Shown here piece after piece: positions 32,732 through 45,200 of a stretch of 64,000 nt of DNA. The stretch covers positions 11,121,001 to 11,185,000 of the forward strand of contig NC_062234.1 in assembly GCF_905475465.1 (NCBI RefSeq), written 5' to 3'. The notes beneath the pieces were generated by a model, which saw only the letters and a list, made by a program, of their open reading frames with translations, did no database searches and was not told the DNA's origin. The position numbers and the translations under genes were made by a program. This stretch comes from Pieris napi (Eukaryota; Arthropoda; Insecta; Lepidoptera; Pieridae). Every line of letters starts with the position of its first letter. Within the stretch, counting starts at the first letter, position 1.

Positions 32732-34513
32732 TTAGTCATAATCATATTCATCATCATCATGAGATCTGTATTGTTCCTCATAAAACTCATAACTTTCTTT
32801 AAATGGTGGTTCAAGAGTATTACTACACCTAGAACTTGAGTATGGACCAACTAATATATCATAATAACTTTCATATGCTTCCCGTTCGCCATAGGCAAAG
32901 TAACAAACACAATGTGTTGGAGCTACTTTTCCTGGTATTATATGGCCATCCTGTTTTACACGACCAATGTACATTGGTTCTGGGCCATATTCGGTGTATC
33001 CTGCAGCAATGGCTCCAGCTGGTATTACTGATTCTTTTGTTGGTAGCCAGACACAATCATGGGCACAGAGAATCTAAAAATAGAAAATTACTATTATAAT
33101 CCTTGTTTAAAAAAAAACATTTTTTTTTATGAAAAATATAATTTACCTCAAACTCAGTTTTTAAATGTGAATGTCCTCCCCATCCTACAAATCCACATTT
33201 CATAGATGGTACAAACTTTCCAGGAGTTAATGATCCTACATGTGGTGCTCTCATTATATATAGAAATTCATTCTCAAACCCTCCTATTATTGCACCGTAT
33301 GGCAATTCACCATCATATGGCACCCAATATGGTTTGCCTCCTATAATTGGTTTTAAAAAAGGCCTCTCGATATTAGGTGGTACTGCAAAATAAATTTGCA
33401 AAATGAAATTAATTGAAAAATATTTTTTATATTGGGTTCAGCAACCAAAACCAAAACAATATATTTTATTTAAAGAAACTTACACAATAACTTCCACTGT
33501 AAGGTATTCTTTTGGTTTCGGCCAAAGAATGTGACAAACTTTAAATTATTTTTTTTAATTTCTTTGGAAAATATAGGTTCACATTCCCCAAATTTGTACA
33601 ACTCAACTTTACTGCCATACCAAGTAAGGCAAAACTTATGATATTTTTCCTCCTCCAAAATGCCAGGTGTCGGTGTTTTAACAATTATTTCATTAAATTC
33701 ACAGACTCCACTCTCACCATTTCTATCTATATAAACCTACATAGGGAAAATAATATTGTATATTTTACTTAAAATAATATAAAGTAAATGATATGTTAGT
33801 TGTATTTGCATTAGGTACTTTATTTAGTTGCACATCCTTAATGTGTACATTACAATACATATATATTTTTTACCTAAACTAACCAATTAAAATTAAGATT
33901 TTATTTTATGGCAGGTAGATAAAGTAGTATATTTTGAATTTAAGGTCAGCTTTAGAATCAACCTTCCTTATTAAAAGATACACACAACTAAATAAAAATA
34001 AACTTTTAATCATCCACAATCAATACAAGGATAATTGTATCCTTTTATTTGTACCAATTTCTTGTATGTATCTGAAGTATTATATTATGTCTATGCTCTC
34101 ATAATTGAATATGGAATATAAATTTCAAGCTCAAATCATAGTTTTTATTTTAAATATTGCAAGCTAATTTATATCTATAAGAATAGGAATAATAAGCTTA
34201 TCACTACTTATAAGGAAAACTTTAAAAAGAAACAAATAACTATTTCACAATAATTACCCAATGATCAATATTAAAGAATCCAATTTGATCAGCTAGCCCA
34301 ATCATAGCATATCCAGAATTTCCTTTAATAGAAAATATAACACACTTACTAGTATATTTATAAAATCTTCTTTGATGGTTTCGTGTTGTAGATATTTCTA
34401 AAAGAAAATATATTGTTGTTAAATAACCTTAAACATATTTATTAAACAATATTTTCATATTATATTGTATTTATTATAATATTATGTAGGTACTTACCAA
34501 TAATTTCACCCAT
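32732..34513 (-). CDS. Methyltransf_FA + DM9 paralog 3
   Basis: Exons 34498-34513, 34258-34397, 33484-33736, 33147-33382 and 32732-33073; 987 nt, 328 residues. Starts MGEII. Exons 2-3 code the Methyltransf_FA domain (KFCLTWYGSKVELYKFGE). Exon 4 codes DM9 repeat 1 (IIGGFENEFLYIMRAPHVG) and exon 5 codes DM9 repeat 2 (MYIGRVKQDGHIIPGKVAP). The tail is strongly acidic (SHDDDEYDYD). The introns stand at the same phases as in paralogs 2 and 4. It lies head to head with paralog 4 across 4 kb of repeats. The start is fixed by the conserved 16-nt first exon. Confidence 0.87.
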
Positions 34514-34794
34514 TTTTACCAATAATACTAATGAGTTATTACTTATGACTGCTTGAATATTATAAAAGCATTAAGTAAATGTTATAATTGTTATAATCAT
34601 ATAATATGTTAATGATATAATTAATTTATTGAAACATTGCGTTTGTAATAACAACTTAATTATTTTTTATTAAAAGAATTACTGTTAATAAAGCTTTTTT
34701 AATTAGTATCTATGTAGACTTGTAGAGTGTAGACAATCGCACCAATAACCAACGTCCAAAAGTCCAACATGTCACCAAGTGACTAATCAGGTAC

Positions 34795-34853
34795 ACTCAT
34801 CACTGGTCACTAGTCACTACTCACTACTCAGTACTCACTACTCACAATTCAGA
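34795..34853 (-). promoter_or_regulatory. TGAGTAGTGAG array upstream of paralog 3
   Basis: On the minus strand, a run of GTGAGTAGTGAGTACTGAG and GTGACTAGTGACCAGTGATG units 280-340 bp before the start codon. It shares TGAGTAGTGAGTACTGA exactly with the array upstream of paralog 4. The role is inferred. Confidence 0.4.
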
Positions 34854-35011
34854 AGTATAGGGATGTACCAGTTACGAGTATATGTTCTTAATATATGTAC
34901 CTATATAAAGTTAGAGTAAATAATCATACCGAGCGGACAGAATACCGATTCACATTTCACATCAGGTACTCAGTACATTCCTTTATCCTTTAAGGGAGTC
35001 CCACTACGTAG

Positions 35012-35290
35012 AATAAAATAAAATAAAATATGTTTATTATGGAACATAAGATACATGTATCACTTATTCCACGTCATTAAATTTGAATTTGTAGGCATCC
35101 CTACTCATCGGCAAAGAAGACAGAGGGTGTAGGCCGAGAGAAAAAGCCGGTGTAAAAAACTCTCGGTACTCTTTTAAAATAGCAAATCATCAAACAACAC
35201 TTATTTTAAAACAAATATCGCAAATTAATTAGAAGTCAAGTAGCCTGTCTAGCACTAGTCCCAGGCCCTTTTATCAACTAGATAATCGAT
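35012..35290 (-). repeat. 3' end of a LINE
   Basis: Read on the minus strand, GCC-rich and TCTTTGCCGATGAGTAGGG sequence ends in a (TTTTA)n-like tail at 35012-35030. It is typical of 3' ends of lepidopteran LINEs. No coding. Confidence 0.45.
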
Positions 35291-35445
35291 GACTTAAATA
35301 TATTATATAAATGTGTTTTTGAAGTGAAACTTCTTTAGGCGCATGAGGATAAACATTTTACGGATGAAACACAATAATATGTAATAATATTAGCGTCACT
35401 AAGATGTGCAGCAATGTGTCGAAGAAAAGGGAGAGAGCGATTGAG

Positions 35446-35640
35446 ACCAATTGAGAGAGAGTGAGATAGGGTGAACGTACCATGAAGCAAAGAGCCATGG
35501 AGCGAGAGTAGGGAGCAAGCAAGTGAGAAAGATCGAGAGAGAGAGTGAGATAGAGCGAACGTCGCATCACGCACAGTGCCATGGAGCGAGAGGTGGGAGA
35601 CAACTAAAGTGAGAAATATTGAGAGAGAGAGTAAGGGAGA
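35446..35640. repeat. GA-rich tandem duplication
   Basis: Two units of about 100 bp, each with GAGAGAGAGTGAGATAG, CCATGGAGCGAGAG and AAGTGAGAAA. Apparent ORFs here come from the simple composition. Confidence 0.55.
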
Positions 35641-35680
35641 TCGAGAAAAAATATACGCTATTAGTTGATGTATTCGTTTA

Positions 35681-36336
35681 CGCCGGCTCCACATGTGGGT
35701 TCCAACGCTCGTACCAACGTTGGACTGCAAACTCGGTGAGGAGTACACACGTTGGCTAATAAACTAGTTCTGTCCCGTCAGGGCCAATGTGAAGATGTCC
35801 GATACAGATATCGAAACTGCTCTGAGCGCGTTTATAGTAATGGTGAGTGCACATTTATATTTGTTACTGAGAAAAAATAAATATGTGCTCATTAACGATT
35901 CTCGCTTTTTTTTTAAATCTTCAATTGAGAAATTCATTCCCATATTTTGTTGAATGGTGCGCCATGCATCAGCAATTAAATTTTTATTTTTATGATCCTT
36001 TCGAGTTGAGTCCCATATTATTGGATGTGCTTGATAAAGTTCAATAAATTCTATTACTTTTTCATTAATTGTCCATGCCGGTGGCGATTTTGTGGATGAG
36101 GAAGCCATTCTCGCTCGACGTACGCACTCGCGGCGTGTTGTAACAGAACTGAGCAAAGCGCCGTGTCCGTGTGGACATAGATCGCGAGCGTTGGCGCAGA
36201 TTCCTTTGATGAAACCGACACGAGCCGGCCAACTACCAACACTCGCCCCAACGTTGGGACCAATGCCATTTTCTAGATCCACACGTTGGACGAATAGCGT
36301 TGGGGCCAATATTGGGGCCAACGTGTGGAGCCGGCC
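35681..36336 (-). mobile_element. 656-bp Harbinger-type element with MADF ORF
   Basis: Ends (C/G)GCCGGCTCCACA and complement, flanked by TTA at 35678-35680 and 36337-36339. The minus strand from ATG 36107 codes a MADF domain (KVIEFIELYQAHPIIWDS, KKRESLMSTYLF), the DNA-binding partner protein of Harbinger transposase. It stays open but runs into unrelated sequence. The transposase is missing, so movement would need another copy. Confidence 0.72.
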
Positions 36337-36637
36337 TTAGTAGTTACATATTATAATTTTAGATGACAATTCTGTCACGTAACGTCGTGTGTCGTTAACG
36401 CAGATTTTTTATTGATTTATATTATCTTTAGCACGTATACAATGTGTAAACAGTGTGAATATAGATATAAAAAAAAAAGTGTGTGTGTACAAAGTACACA
36501 TGTCAGAAGTGAAACTTCAGTGGCAAACTAATCTTGAAGTGTTGTTCATATTTATACAAATCTAAAAGTTTAGATTTCCGATACTTAGAGGGACGGAAAA
36601 AGGAATATATGTTAGGAATTTAATGTATTTAATTGTC

Positions 36638-37322
36638 AATAATAAATAATAAATAATAAATAATAAATAATAAATAATAAATAATAAATAATAAATAATA
36701 AATAATAAATAATAAATAATAAATAATAAATAATAAATAATAAATAATAAATAATAAATAATAAATAATAAATAATAAATAATAAATAATAAATAATAAA
36801 TAATAAATAATAAATAATAAATAATAAATAATAAATAATAAATAATAAATAATAAATAATAAATAATAAATAATAAATAATAAATAATAAATAATAAATA
36901 ATAAATAATAAATAATAAATAATAAATAATAAATAATAAATAATAAATAATAAATAATAAATAATAAATAATAAATAATAAATAATAAATAATAAATAAT
37001 AAATAATAAATAATAAATAATAAATAATAAATAATAAATAATAAATAATAAATAATAAATAATAAATAATAAATAATAAATAATAAATAATAAATAATAA
37101 ATAATAAATAATAAATAATAAATAATAAATAATAAATAATAAATAATAAATAATAAATAATAAATAATAAATAATAAATAATAAATAATAAATAATAAAT
37201 AATAAATAATAAATAATAAATAATAAATAATAAATAATAAATAATAAATAATAAATAATAAATAATAAATAATAAATAATAAATAATAAATAATAAATAA
37301 TAAATAATAAATAATAAATAAT
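36638..37322. repeat. (AATAATA)n minisatellite, about 98 copies
   Basis: A 7-bp unit repeats for 685 bp with no visible variant. On the minus strand it makes a false ORF of repeating LLFIIYY. It lies just inside the right end of the surrounding 2-kb element. Confidence 0.92.
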
Positions 37323-37816
37323 GTGACGTTAATTTTTTTTTCCAACGCCGATAAAGAAGTTTGACTTCAAAAAGGAACATGGCGCGTAACCGAAAAACGT
37401 ACGCACGCACTTTTTATTTATTAATATGATGACCATGACTTACCTTAAATAATAAAATCTATAATACCCGAATTACAAGTAAGATATTTATTTCAGTAAT
37501 TGAATATATGTACGTATTTTTATTAAAAAAAATTGTTTAGTATCAAGTATTTGATTTTCATCATTTTAACATGTGTGATTTTTGAGAGCATGAATAAAAT
37601 AAAATATTGCTATTGTCGGTTGTATAAGGTTTTAAATATTAATATTTATATAATTCCTATTTGTAATATATATTATATGGTTAAAATAGGCGAAAATCTC
37701 AAATTTAAACAATTCCCGAATAACTTTCCTAAATGTATATTTCAATAAATTCTGCAAATTGAAAACGCTTGTAATTAGTATGGAGAATAATTTATATAGC
37801 TACTTTCTTTTAAATT

Positions 37817-38177
37817 TGGTTGTTTGTAAAGTCGGTTTACGGATAATAATTTTACGTGAAAACGTAAAAATTGCATACTTTTATGAATTGAATTAATTAA
37901 ATTATTATCTCTAAATTATCATTATTTTGTTTTTCTATACATTAGCATATATTTGCACTTGTTAATTCAAATATTTTGTTTTTTTATTAAATTATCCAGA
38001 TTATTTACAAGTAACAGATATATGCGCCAGAAGCAAAAACACCTCTCTATCGCTTGTTCCGCGCTCTCGCTTGCACGCTCGGCTCAAGTGCAACGGAACG
38101 TGACAATGAGTCATGTTTTTCCATGCGTTCAGGCGGCGTTGATTTATAAGACGTTAACGCGTCATAACATACCTATC
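37817..38177. repeat. Diverged third copy of the 18.8-kb MITE-like repeat
   Basis: Starts GGTTGTTTGTAAAGTCGGTTT and ends AAGACGTTAACGCGTCATAAC, like the tandem copies at 18817-19718 but with a different middle. Confidence 0.5.
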
Positions 38178-38388
38178 TTTCTATGATACTCACCTAGTCT
38201 TACAAAATTTTCTTTTTGAACATCACTTCAACAAACTCCGCAAACCGCATCAAGTGACAGTGAGTAATATCTGTGGTGAGTGAGAGAACCATAAAAGTTG
38301 TCGTGTGTTGTTTGTCAGATTACTCATTGGCGTTTTAATTTTTTTTTGGTCAATCCAGTTATCCAAGTTTTGTAATGAATTGTATTAT

Positions 38389-38448
38389 ACTACTGAGTAG
38401 TGAGTACTGACATAGGACTTGCTTAGTAGTGAGTAATGAGTATCTACT
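38389..38448 (+). promoter_or_regulatory. TGAGTAGTGAG array upstream of paralog 4
   Basis: ACTGAGTAGTGAGTACTGA and TAGTAGTGAGTAATGAGTA lie 111-170 bp before the ATG at 38559. They share a 17-nt core with the paralog 3 upstream region. The role is inferred. Confidence 0.4.
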
Positions 38449-38558
38449 GTGTGTGTGGACACTGTACGAACCCTTTGACTGTTCCTTAATATTTTTATAG
38501 CCTATAGGTACAACCCTCGTATACTTTCCGTAATTTTTAGAATAATCAAGGTTGAAGA

Positions 38559-40389
38559 ATGTGTGATATCATTGGTAAATAAAACTATTTATTTATACCA
38601 CAAAAACGAAACCCATTTATTAATTTTGGCTTCAATTGATCAATTCCAGAAGTTACAACGTTACCAGTTCATAAAAGTATTTCATATAAACTATCGGGAA
38701 ATGGTCTAGTCTTTTATGTAAAGAGTGGAGGAAGAGGTGGTGCAGTAGTTGGTTTATCAAAATGGCCTAACAGTCTATGCAATTATTGGGTAATTGCTAT
38801 AGTTTTGTTTTTATCACTCATCAATGCATATTATATACGGATTATAATATTTATAGGTGTACATTGCACACAATAGCTATACAAACATAAAGAGTGCACA
38901 TGAGAGTGAATTTAATTTACATGGAGAATATACACCAGAACTTTTGTCTGATAGACACTACACAAAATTTTGGCTGACTTGGAACAGTGATGTCATCAGC
39001 TTGGGAAAAGAAAGTAACACAAAACCAATCATAAGCAGAAATAATTGTAATGTTAAGAAAATATCATATGTTACATTATCAAGTTGTGAAAACAGAGTAT
39101 ACTGGAAACTTTTATGTAAGTATGTTTATATTTGTAAGTATATCTTGGTCTGACAATTTAATCTTACAGTTCTTAAAATGTATTAATCTTTTTCAACACA
39201 GTCTTTGTACCATTTTTCTCGCAAAAAAATAGAATAGCAAGAATTTTTTAATACTTCAATATGTATGTTGAATGAAGTACCGTGTTTGTAATAATTATGG
39301 TAACACACATCTTTAGTTTATGTTTCAAAATAACTATGAACTTCCTTAATTTATTTGGTATTTTAGATCAAAGACTATTCAGTAAATAATAAGAAATTTT
39401 AGGGGCTGTATCGTGGCCATAAGTATTTTAACAATTGCATTTCTATGTTTTGCAACTTAAAAAATTACTGCAGTTAAAAATGTTTCTGATTTCAGTACCA
39501 CCAGTATTGCCAGTACCACATAAACGGTTGCTAAGTGTTGGTAAGCCACAGTGGGTGACTGCAAATGACCAATTACCAGATGGGTCACTTATAGGAGGAT
39601 ACGAAAATGAAATTCTTTATATAATAAGGTCTCCACATAGAGGATCTCTCACTCCTGGAAAATTTGTCCCCTCTCTTGGTGTCGGGTTCATATCATGGGG
39701 AGGTGAGGCTCTTGAAAAGAATGACTTAGAGGTAATTCAAAGTATATATTCAGGTCAATGATTTTCAAGTCATAATTATGCTACTTATAAATGTAAAGCA
39801 ACAAGGGTTACAACACAAACAAATAAAGCTATCGAGATGAGGTTCTTCCAGGTGATATAATTTATGAGCCACAGAAAGTAGTAAAAGCACTATTTACTGG
39901 TAACAATTTAGTTTTTAAAATGTGTATCCTAATAAGAAATGTTTGACTTAATTATAATCTGTAAACACTTTACACTGAACTATTTTACAAAAACTTGCAT
40001 TAGTTTCTTTTGAATGAAATTATTAATTTATTAAGCCTATTTGGTTCAACTTACAGGTTTTATGTGGAATTGATTGTGAATGGATGCCAACCAACAATGA
40101 TAGGATACCAGTCAAAGCTGTGGAGGCCGGTTTCTCAGAGGGCTATGACACAGAGTTACTTTATGTAGGCAGGGCCAAGCACTTAGGACACATCATTCCA
40201 GGCAAAGTACAGCCATCACATAAAGTCTGCTACATCCCATATGATGGCCGTGAGATTGCAAAGACCGAGTATGAGATTCTTGTCTGTCAATCAGTAAATG
40301 AACACGCTGCTAACAAAATATTTTTAACATTAGATCATGGGGCCGTGCTGGTTTTCGAGTCAGATGACAGTATAAGTGAAGATGATTAA
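38559..40389 (+). CDS. Methyltransf_FA + DM9 paralog 4
   Basis: Exons 38559-38574, 38650-38789, 38857-39115, 39496-39731 and 40057-40389; 984 nt, 327 residues. Starts MCDII. Exons 2-3 code the Methyltransf_FA domain (KFWLTWNSDVISLGKES). Exon 4 codes DM9 repeat 1 (LIGGYENEILYIIRSPHRG) and exon 5 codes DM9 repeat 2 (LLYVGRAKHLGHIIPGKVQP). The acidic tail is SDDSISEDD. AATAAA follows the stop within about 10 bp. Exons 1, 2 and 4 are the same lengths (16, 140, 236 nt) as in paralog 3, marking them as duplicates. Most likely cytosolic. Confidence 0.87.
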
Positions 40390-40993
40390 AAATAAAGTTA
40401 TAAAAATAATAGGTATTAATTTTTTTATTCCCTATATTTTTAAAGCTATTTACAGCGGAAAATTATACTTACGAATTTTTTTTTATTAATAAGTCAAGGG
40501 CAAAGGGTTTGATGCCTTATTTACTTTGAAATAGGCGGATAGATAATTTGTAGAAAAAGATTTAATAATTTTAGTCTCTAGTGTATAAGCGCACGTTAAA
40601 AGAAAGCTGCTTGCTAAAGCCTACTAAAACGTAAATGATAATTATTAAAATGTCTTTACCTATAGGTATGAAAAATTTTGGCAATTTTTTTATTTGCCAA
40701 TAACCAAAAGCTTGCTAAAAACAAATGACTGAATTTAAACATAAATTAACACGACTTTCGAATAACATTTGAGTATCGAATTGCACGCCAAACCGAATAT
40801 ATAAAATCTGCAAATGCTGTCTTATCTCAAATAACTAATATATAGTGGAAGTAAACCGGAATATACTCGTACCGTATATAATTTACCACAGCAATTGGTC
40901 TCACCACACCATATTTTTTTGGTTAAAGCTACGAGGTTTACCCTATATAAAATAGGGCCAACAGTTGCAAAATTTTATTGCTTTCGTCTAGAT

Positions 40994-41447
40994 CAAGGGT
41001 CTCCAAACTTTCCAGCCTTAGGGCCATACTGATTACTCCAGTAAGTTCCGAGGGCCAAAACCATATTATCATAGTTGCCGGTGGTAAAAGTGAAATAGTC
41101 CACTGATGAAAAAAAAAGTCCGAAAAAGAAAAAAAATCTCAATTACATAAATCTTAATAGTATTTCATATGTCATTATGATTGTTATAAGTTATGTTTTT
41201 ATCACAAAAACAATAACAATAAGCCTACAACAATGTTATGAGTAGTTAGCCCATGACCATATCAATGTAGATGTCATATTAATAATTATTCAACATAAAA
41301 TTAGAATACTTCAGTAAGCTAAATTTAATTTGCTATAAAAAATATGTTCTCTAAAAGGAGTTTTCAAGTATGCTAGCTCTCCGCGGGCCGGACAAAATCT
41401 GTCCGTGGGCCAGATGTGGCCCTCGGGCCGTAGTTTGGAGACCCCTG
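40994..41447. mobile_element. 454-bp hAT MITE, 8-bp duplication
   Basis: Ends CAAGGGTCTCCAAACTTTCC and complement of CAGGGGTCTCCAAACTACGG, flanked by perfect copies of GTCTAGAT (40986-40993 and 41448-41455). Short GC-rich ends and an AT-rich middle, no ORF. Confidence 0.82.
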
Positions 41448-41455
41448 GTCTAGAT

Positions 41456-42249
41456 GCTCCGGTGACAGCCCAACCGCACAGCTCAACCTGATTTAAAAGA
41501 ATTATGCATCTTGGACGTTTTCAAATTACGTTATTCGCCAGAATTACAAATGAATTTAGACTCATGGATCTTTACAATTATTTTTAAGTTGTGTTAGCGA
41601 TATATTATCTTTCTTCTGAACATGCAGGATAAGTTAGTAATTCTTCCCATATTTCTGTACTGTTTTCTATGATGTAAAGCGAAAAAAGAAATTGTATGTA
41701 TGATTCCAATGACGAAGCTATGGAGACCCGGGTACCCCATAGTATTACAATGAATGCCAAAACGTAATGTTTAAAATAAGAACAAATAAACATGCAAAAA
41801 TTTAATAAATATAATAATATGTATTAACATTTTACTAATGATTGTCTTCCTGGAAGGTGCATTCTGGCCAAGTCAAATAATTATATAAAGTCGATGCTTA
41901 ACAAATTGCATAGGTGGCTCTAGTTTTGATAGTGAAGCAGAGAATGAATGAATATTAATGTTTTATATGCGATTACACAATTAATCAGGATTAAATATTC
42001 TATTCACTAGTAAACTCTATATATGTGGCGTCTGACTTAAAACTGTGGCACGTAACTTAGACATAACGCATAAAGTATCAACAACACGGTTTTGAAAATA
42101 ATTTATTAATATTATAAAATATTATATTCGTAACAGTAGTAGCACTAATAAATAAACATTGCAGACGCAGTGACTTAAATATAAATAAAATTACAAGTTT
42201 AGCATTTATAAGCTCTTCGGTAGCTTTAAGATTGTGAGTTTAGAACTAT
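41456..42249. other. Gap before the FAMeT gene
   Basis: AT-rich; includes the 3' UTR of the minus-strand gene, with an AATAAA-like signal near 42100. No other gene is supported. Confidence 0.4.
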
Positions 42250-45200
42250 TTAAGCCATGAGGATTTCGTATTCAGGGAAACCAAGTTCTTGACCCGCAAA
42301 TGAAATGTAACAAACACCGTGTGTCTGCTGAACCTTTCCTGTCGTGATGCTGCCTTCGTGGCGGACTCTGCCGATGTATAGAGGCTCTCCATCTTCAGAC
42401 TCACCTCCTGGGAACGCGCCTGGCGGAACGTTGGACCCGCTCGTTGGCACCCAGTTACTGGGACCTCCCACCAGGACCTGTTTTTTTAATATTTAATAAA
42501 TATTGCTAAAACATATTAACGTAAGTTCGGAAATGGTCCAACTTACCTAATATTTGTAAACTGAATTATACTAATTAAATAAAATAATTGATAAAACACA
42601 AAATTTACTCACTTGGTACTCGGTTTTTCCATTTTCCACACCTCCCCAAGGTACATAAGCACATCCATGTGAAGCTACTAATTTACCCGGTATCAGCGCA
42701 CCTTCATGTTGTGCTCTGACCACGTAAATTGGCTCTCCGTTGCAATCTTGGCCGCCTACAACAGCTCCTGGGGGCAATTGTCCTGAAGAAGCATCCACCC
42801 AGATGCCAGCGCCTCCGACCGGGGCAGCGCCGCCGGGGTAGCCAGGGGGAGGTGCATATAGTGCGGCAGCTGTAGGCGCCGACGGTGGAACTGCAATTGC
42901 GTTTTACATATAAATATCCAATCAAACTTTGAAGAGTGTGATAGTATTAATGGTGCATGAAAGCTTCTAGTGACAAAATAGCAACATTATATGGAAAGAG
43001 ATTGTACATAAATTTTCTAAAAACAATGCAGAAAAAAGTACACCGCCATGTTTTAATTGTAGCTGGGGCTAATAAAGCAAGACCAACTTGTGTAATAGAT
43101 ATAAATGTTAGTATGTACCTACAAAGACAAAATACACAAAATGTACCCAACGTACCGCTTCAACCGCAGTATTGCCATTATATGTGCGTTTTAGTACCAC
43201 GAATGCACATTTAATATTTCATGTTTCCTATAATATGTTAGTCAAGACACACAAAAATTATAAGTTGTGGTTATATTTATTTAGACTAGATATACATTTC
43301 TAACATAGCAATACAAAAAAAGCCATCATTCCGAACAAAAGTTCCAAACACTCAACGGGGTTGGGCTGTGCCATTTTTGTTGAAATGAATAATTTTCCAA
43401 ATTCCACGGGCGCCCCATCCTGTACGGACTCCGAAGTGGGTGACGGGGAAGGGTGCGGGATCTACCCAGCTCATGATCACCTCTCCCGACTGTCCATCGC
43501 GGACTGTTAATCTGCCACAACGCCATTCGATAATAAATTTTTTAAAGTCGTTCGCATTCATTAGGCCCGGCGTCGGAACGGTCACCTACGATAAGTCACA
43601 AAAATTAGTCCCTCGGTCGATCGCGTCAATTCCAGGCACACGACATCAAAATTCTACCTTTTCGGGTTTCTGTTTACAGTATCTAATAACAGACTGGCTG
43701 TTCTCCCATCCACCGAGGATGATTTCGTAGATAGGCTCAACTTCGGCGGGTGCGGTCGTCAAGCAGACGTGGCAGTTGTGAGGGCCGAGAAAATCAAACT
43801 CGATCGAACCAGCTGCTACCGGTCCGAACTTGTACTCTAACTTGTCCGGAGTATCGAACTCAGCTCCATCTGGATCAATGTTTAGTTGCGTACATATATA
43901 AGTGTCAATTTAACATATCTAGTTGTTATTTGAATTGAATTTTAGAGCTTTATGTACAATGAGACGATATTCCGATTGGGTTAATTTGATTTTGAGTTAT
44001 TTCGGTTGGGTACATTTTGTATAAAATTTAGCCTAGGTAAACATACCCTCAATCTTCCAGGTGCCGGTGGCGCCCCAGCCAGTGCAGACGCCGACGAAGG
44101 CGACGGGGAAAGGTTCTGGGTCCGACCACGATATAAACGGGATTGCTTCACCCTCCCGCCCCGCGGACACAATGCCGCCGTCCCACCGCACCCAGAAGCC
44201 GCGAAATTCTCCCGCGTTAACAATTCCAGGGGTCTCAATTTCTACTTTGTCTGGTTTGGTGCGGTTTCGTCTGATTACGCTCTTTGCATTACCCCATCCA
44301 CCGATAAATATCTGCAAATTTGTATGGTTTTCTATAGTAATCGGTTTAGTGAAGTTAATTTTAAGTATGTAGGTAATTAATAGATGATTTTTACCTCATA
44401 CATGGGATCCGATTCTTGGGGACCCATGGTGAGTGCAATGTGTGCATCGTTGGCAGTCCTGACCTTGAACTGCACCGACCCACTGGAGACTGGGAAAAAC
44501 TGGTACTGAAGGTTGTCATCAGTAGACACATCTGAAATTTGTTTACAGGTACGAGAATTATTATTCACATTAGAACATAGCAATTATTTAAATAATATTT
44601 TGACAAGAAGAAATCACGTACAAGTTACTAAGTATGCTACGTTCGCACATAATACGTGGGTTCGCCGTAATCATACATACATATTCTATCTCTCTATAGG
44701 CAGTATTCAACCGAGGTTTACATATATAAAGAAAATAGCAACAAGCAAGCAATATATTTTCCTTTGGTAAATTGCTCCTTAATTTTTATATAATTATTCC
44801 GATTATCGGCATATAGATTGACCTTGGCAAGGATGACGGGATTGACCGCGGCGATGAAATTACTCTTCATTATGTCTATTCATAATTGTGAATCACGGAT
44901 AACATGACCTCGAGATAAATAAAACATCAAAAGAACCAAATCAATAAACAAATAGGTAAAAAAGATTTTAATAATAGATAATTGACCATTTTGTAACCAA
45001 GTTAGTATAGTAGTAATATATAATACTTATGTACCAATAAAATAGATTGCTTATACTTTATAGGGTTCGCAAACGGTGATGTCATCTCCGAAAATGTGGA
45101 AAATCGATCGAGTTTGACCTTAACGTTCTGAAACCGAACCAGTTTATCAGCATTCTTTTTTTCAGTTTATGGTTATCATATCATTTCCAACAATAACATT

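Larger units (their letters stand above)
35312..37373. mobile_element. 2-kb element with TTTTTGAAGTNAAACTTCTTTA ends, hosting others
   Basis: The left end TTTTTGAAGTGAAACTTCTT near 35312 and the right complement near 37350-37373 match with few changes. Inside are a GA-rich tandem duplication (35446-35640), a Harbinger-like element (35681-36336), a segment (36485-36630) that recurs at 63.36 kb, and a 7-bp minisatellite. No transposase is seen. Confidence 0.45.

Noticed and set aside
35335..35748. 137-codon Leu/Ser-rich minus ORF
   Set aside because: Arises from the GA-rich tandem duplication.
36562..37410. 282-codon ORF of repeating LLFIIYY
   Set aside because: Pure translation of the 7-bp minisatellite; no independent coding signal.
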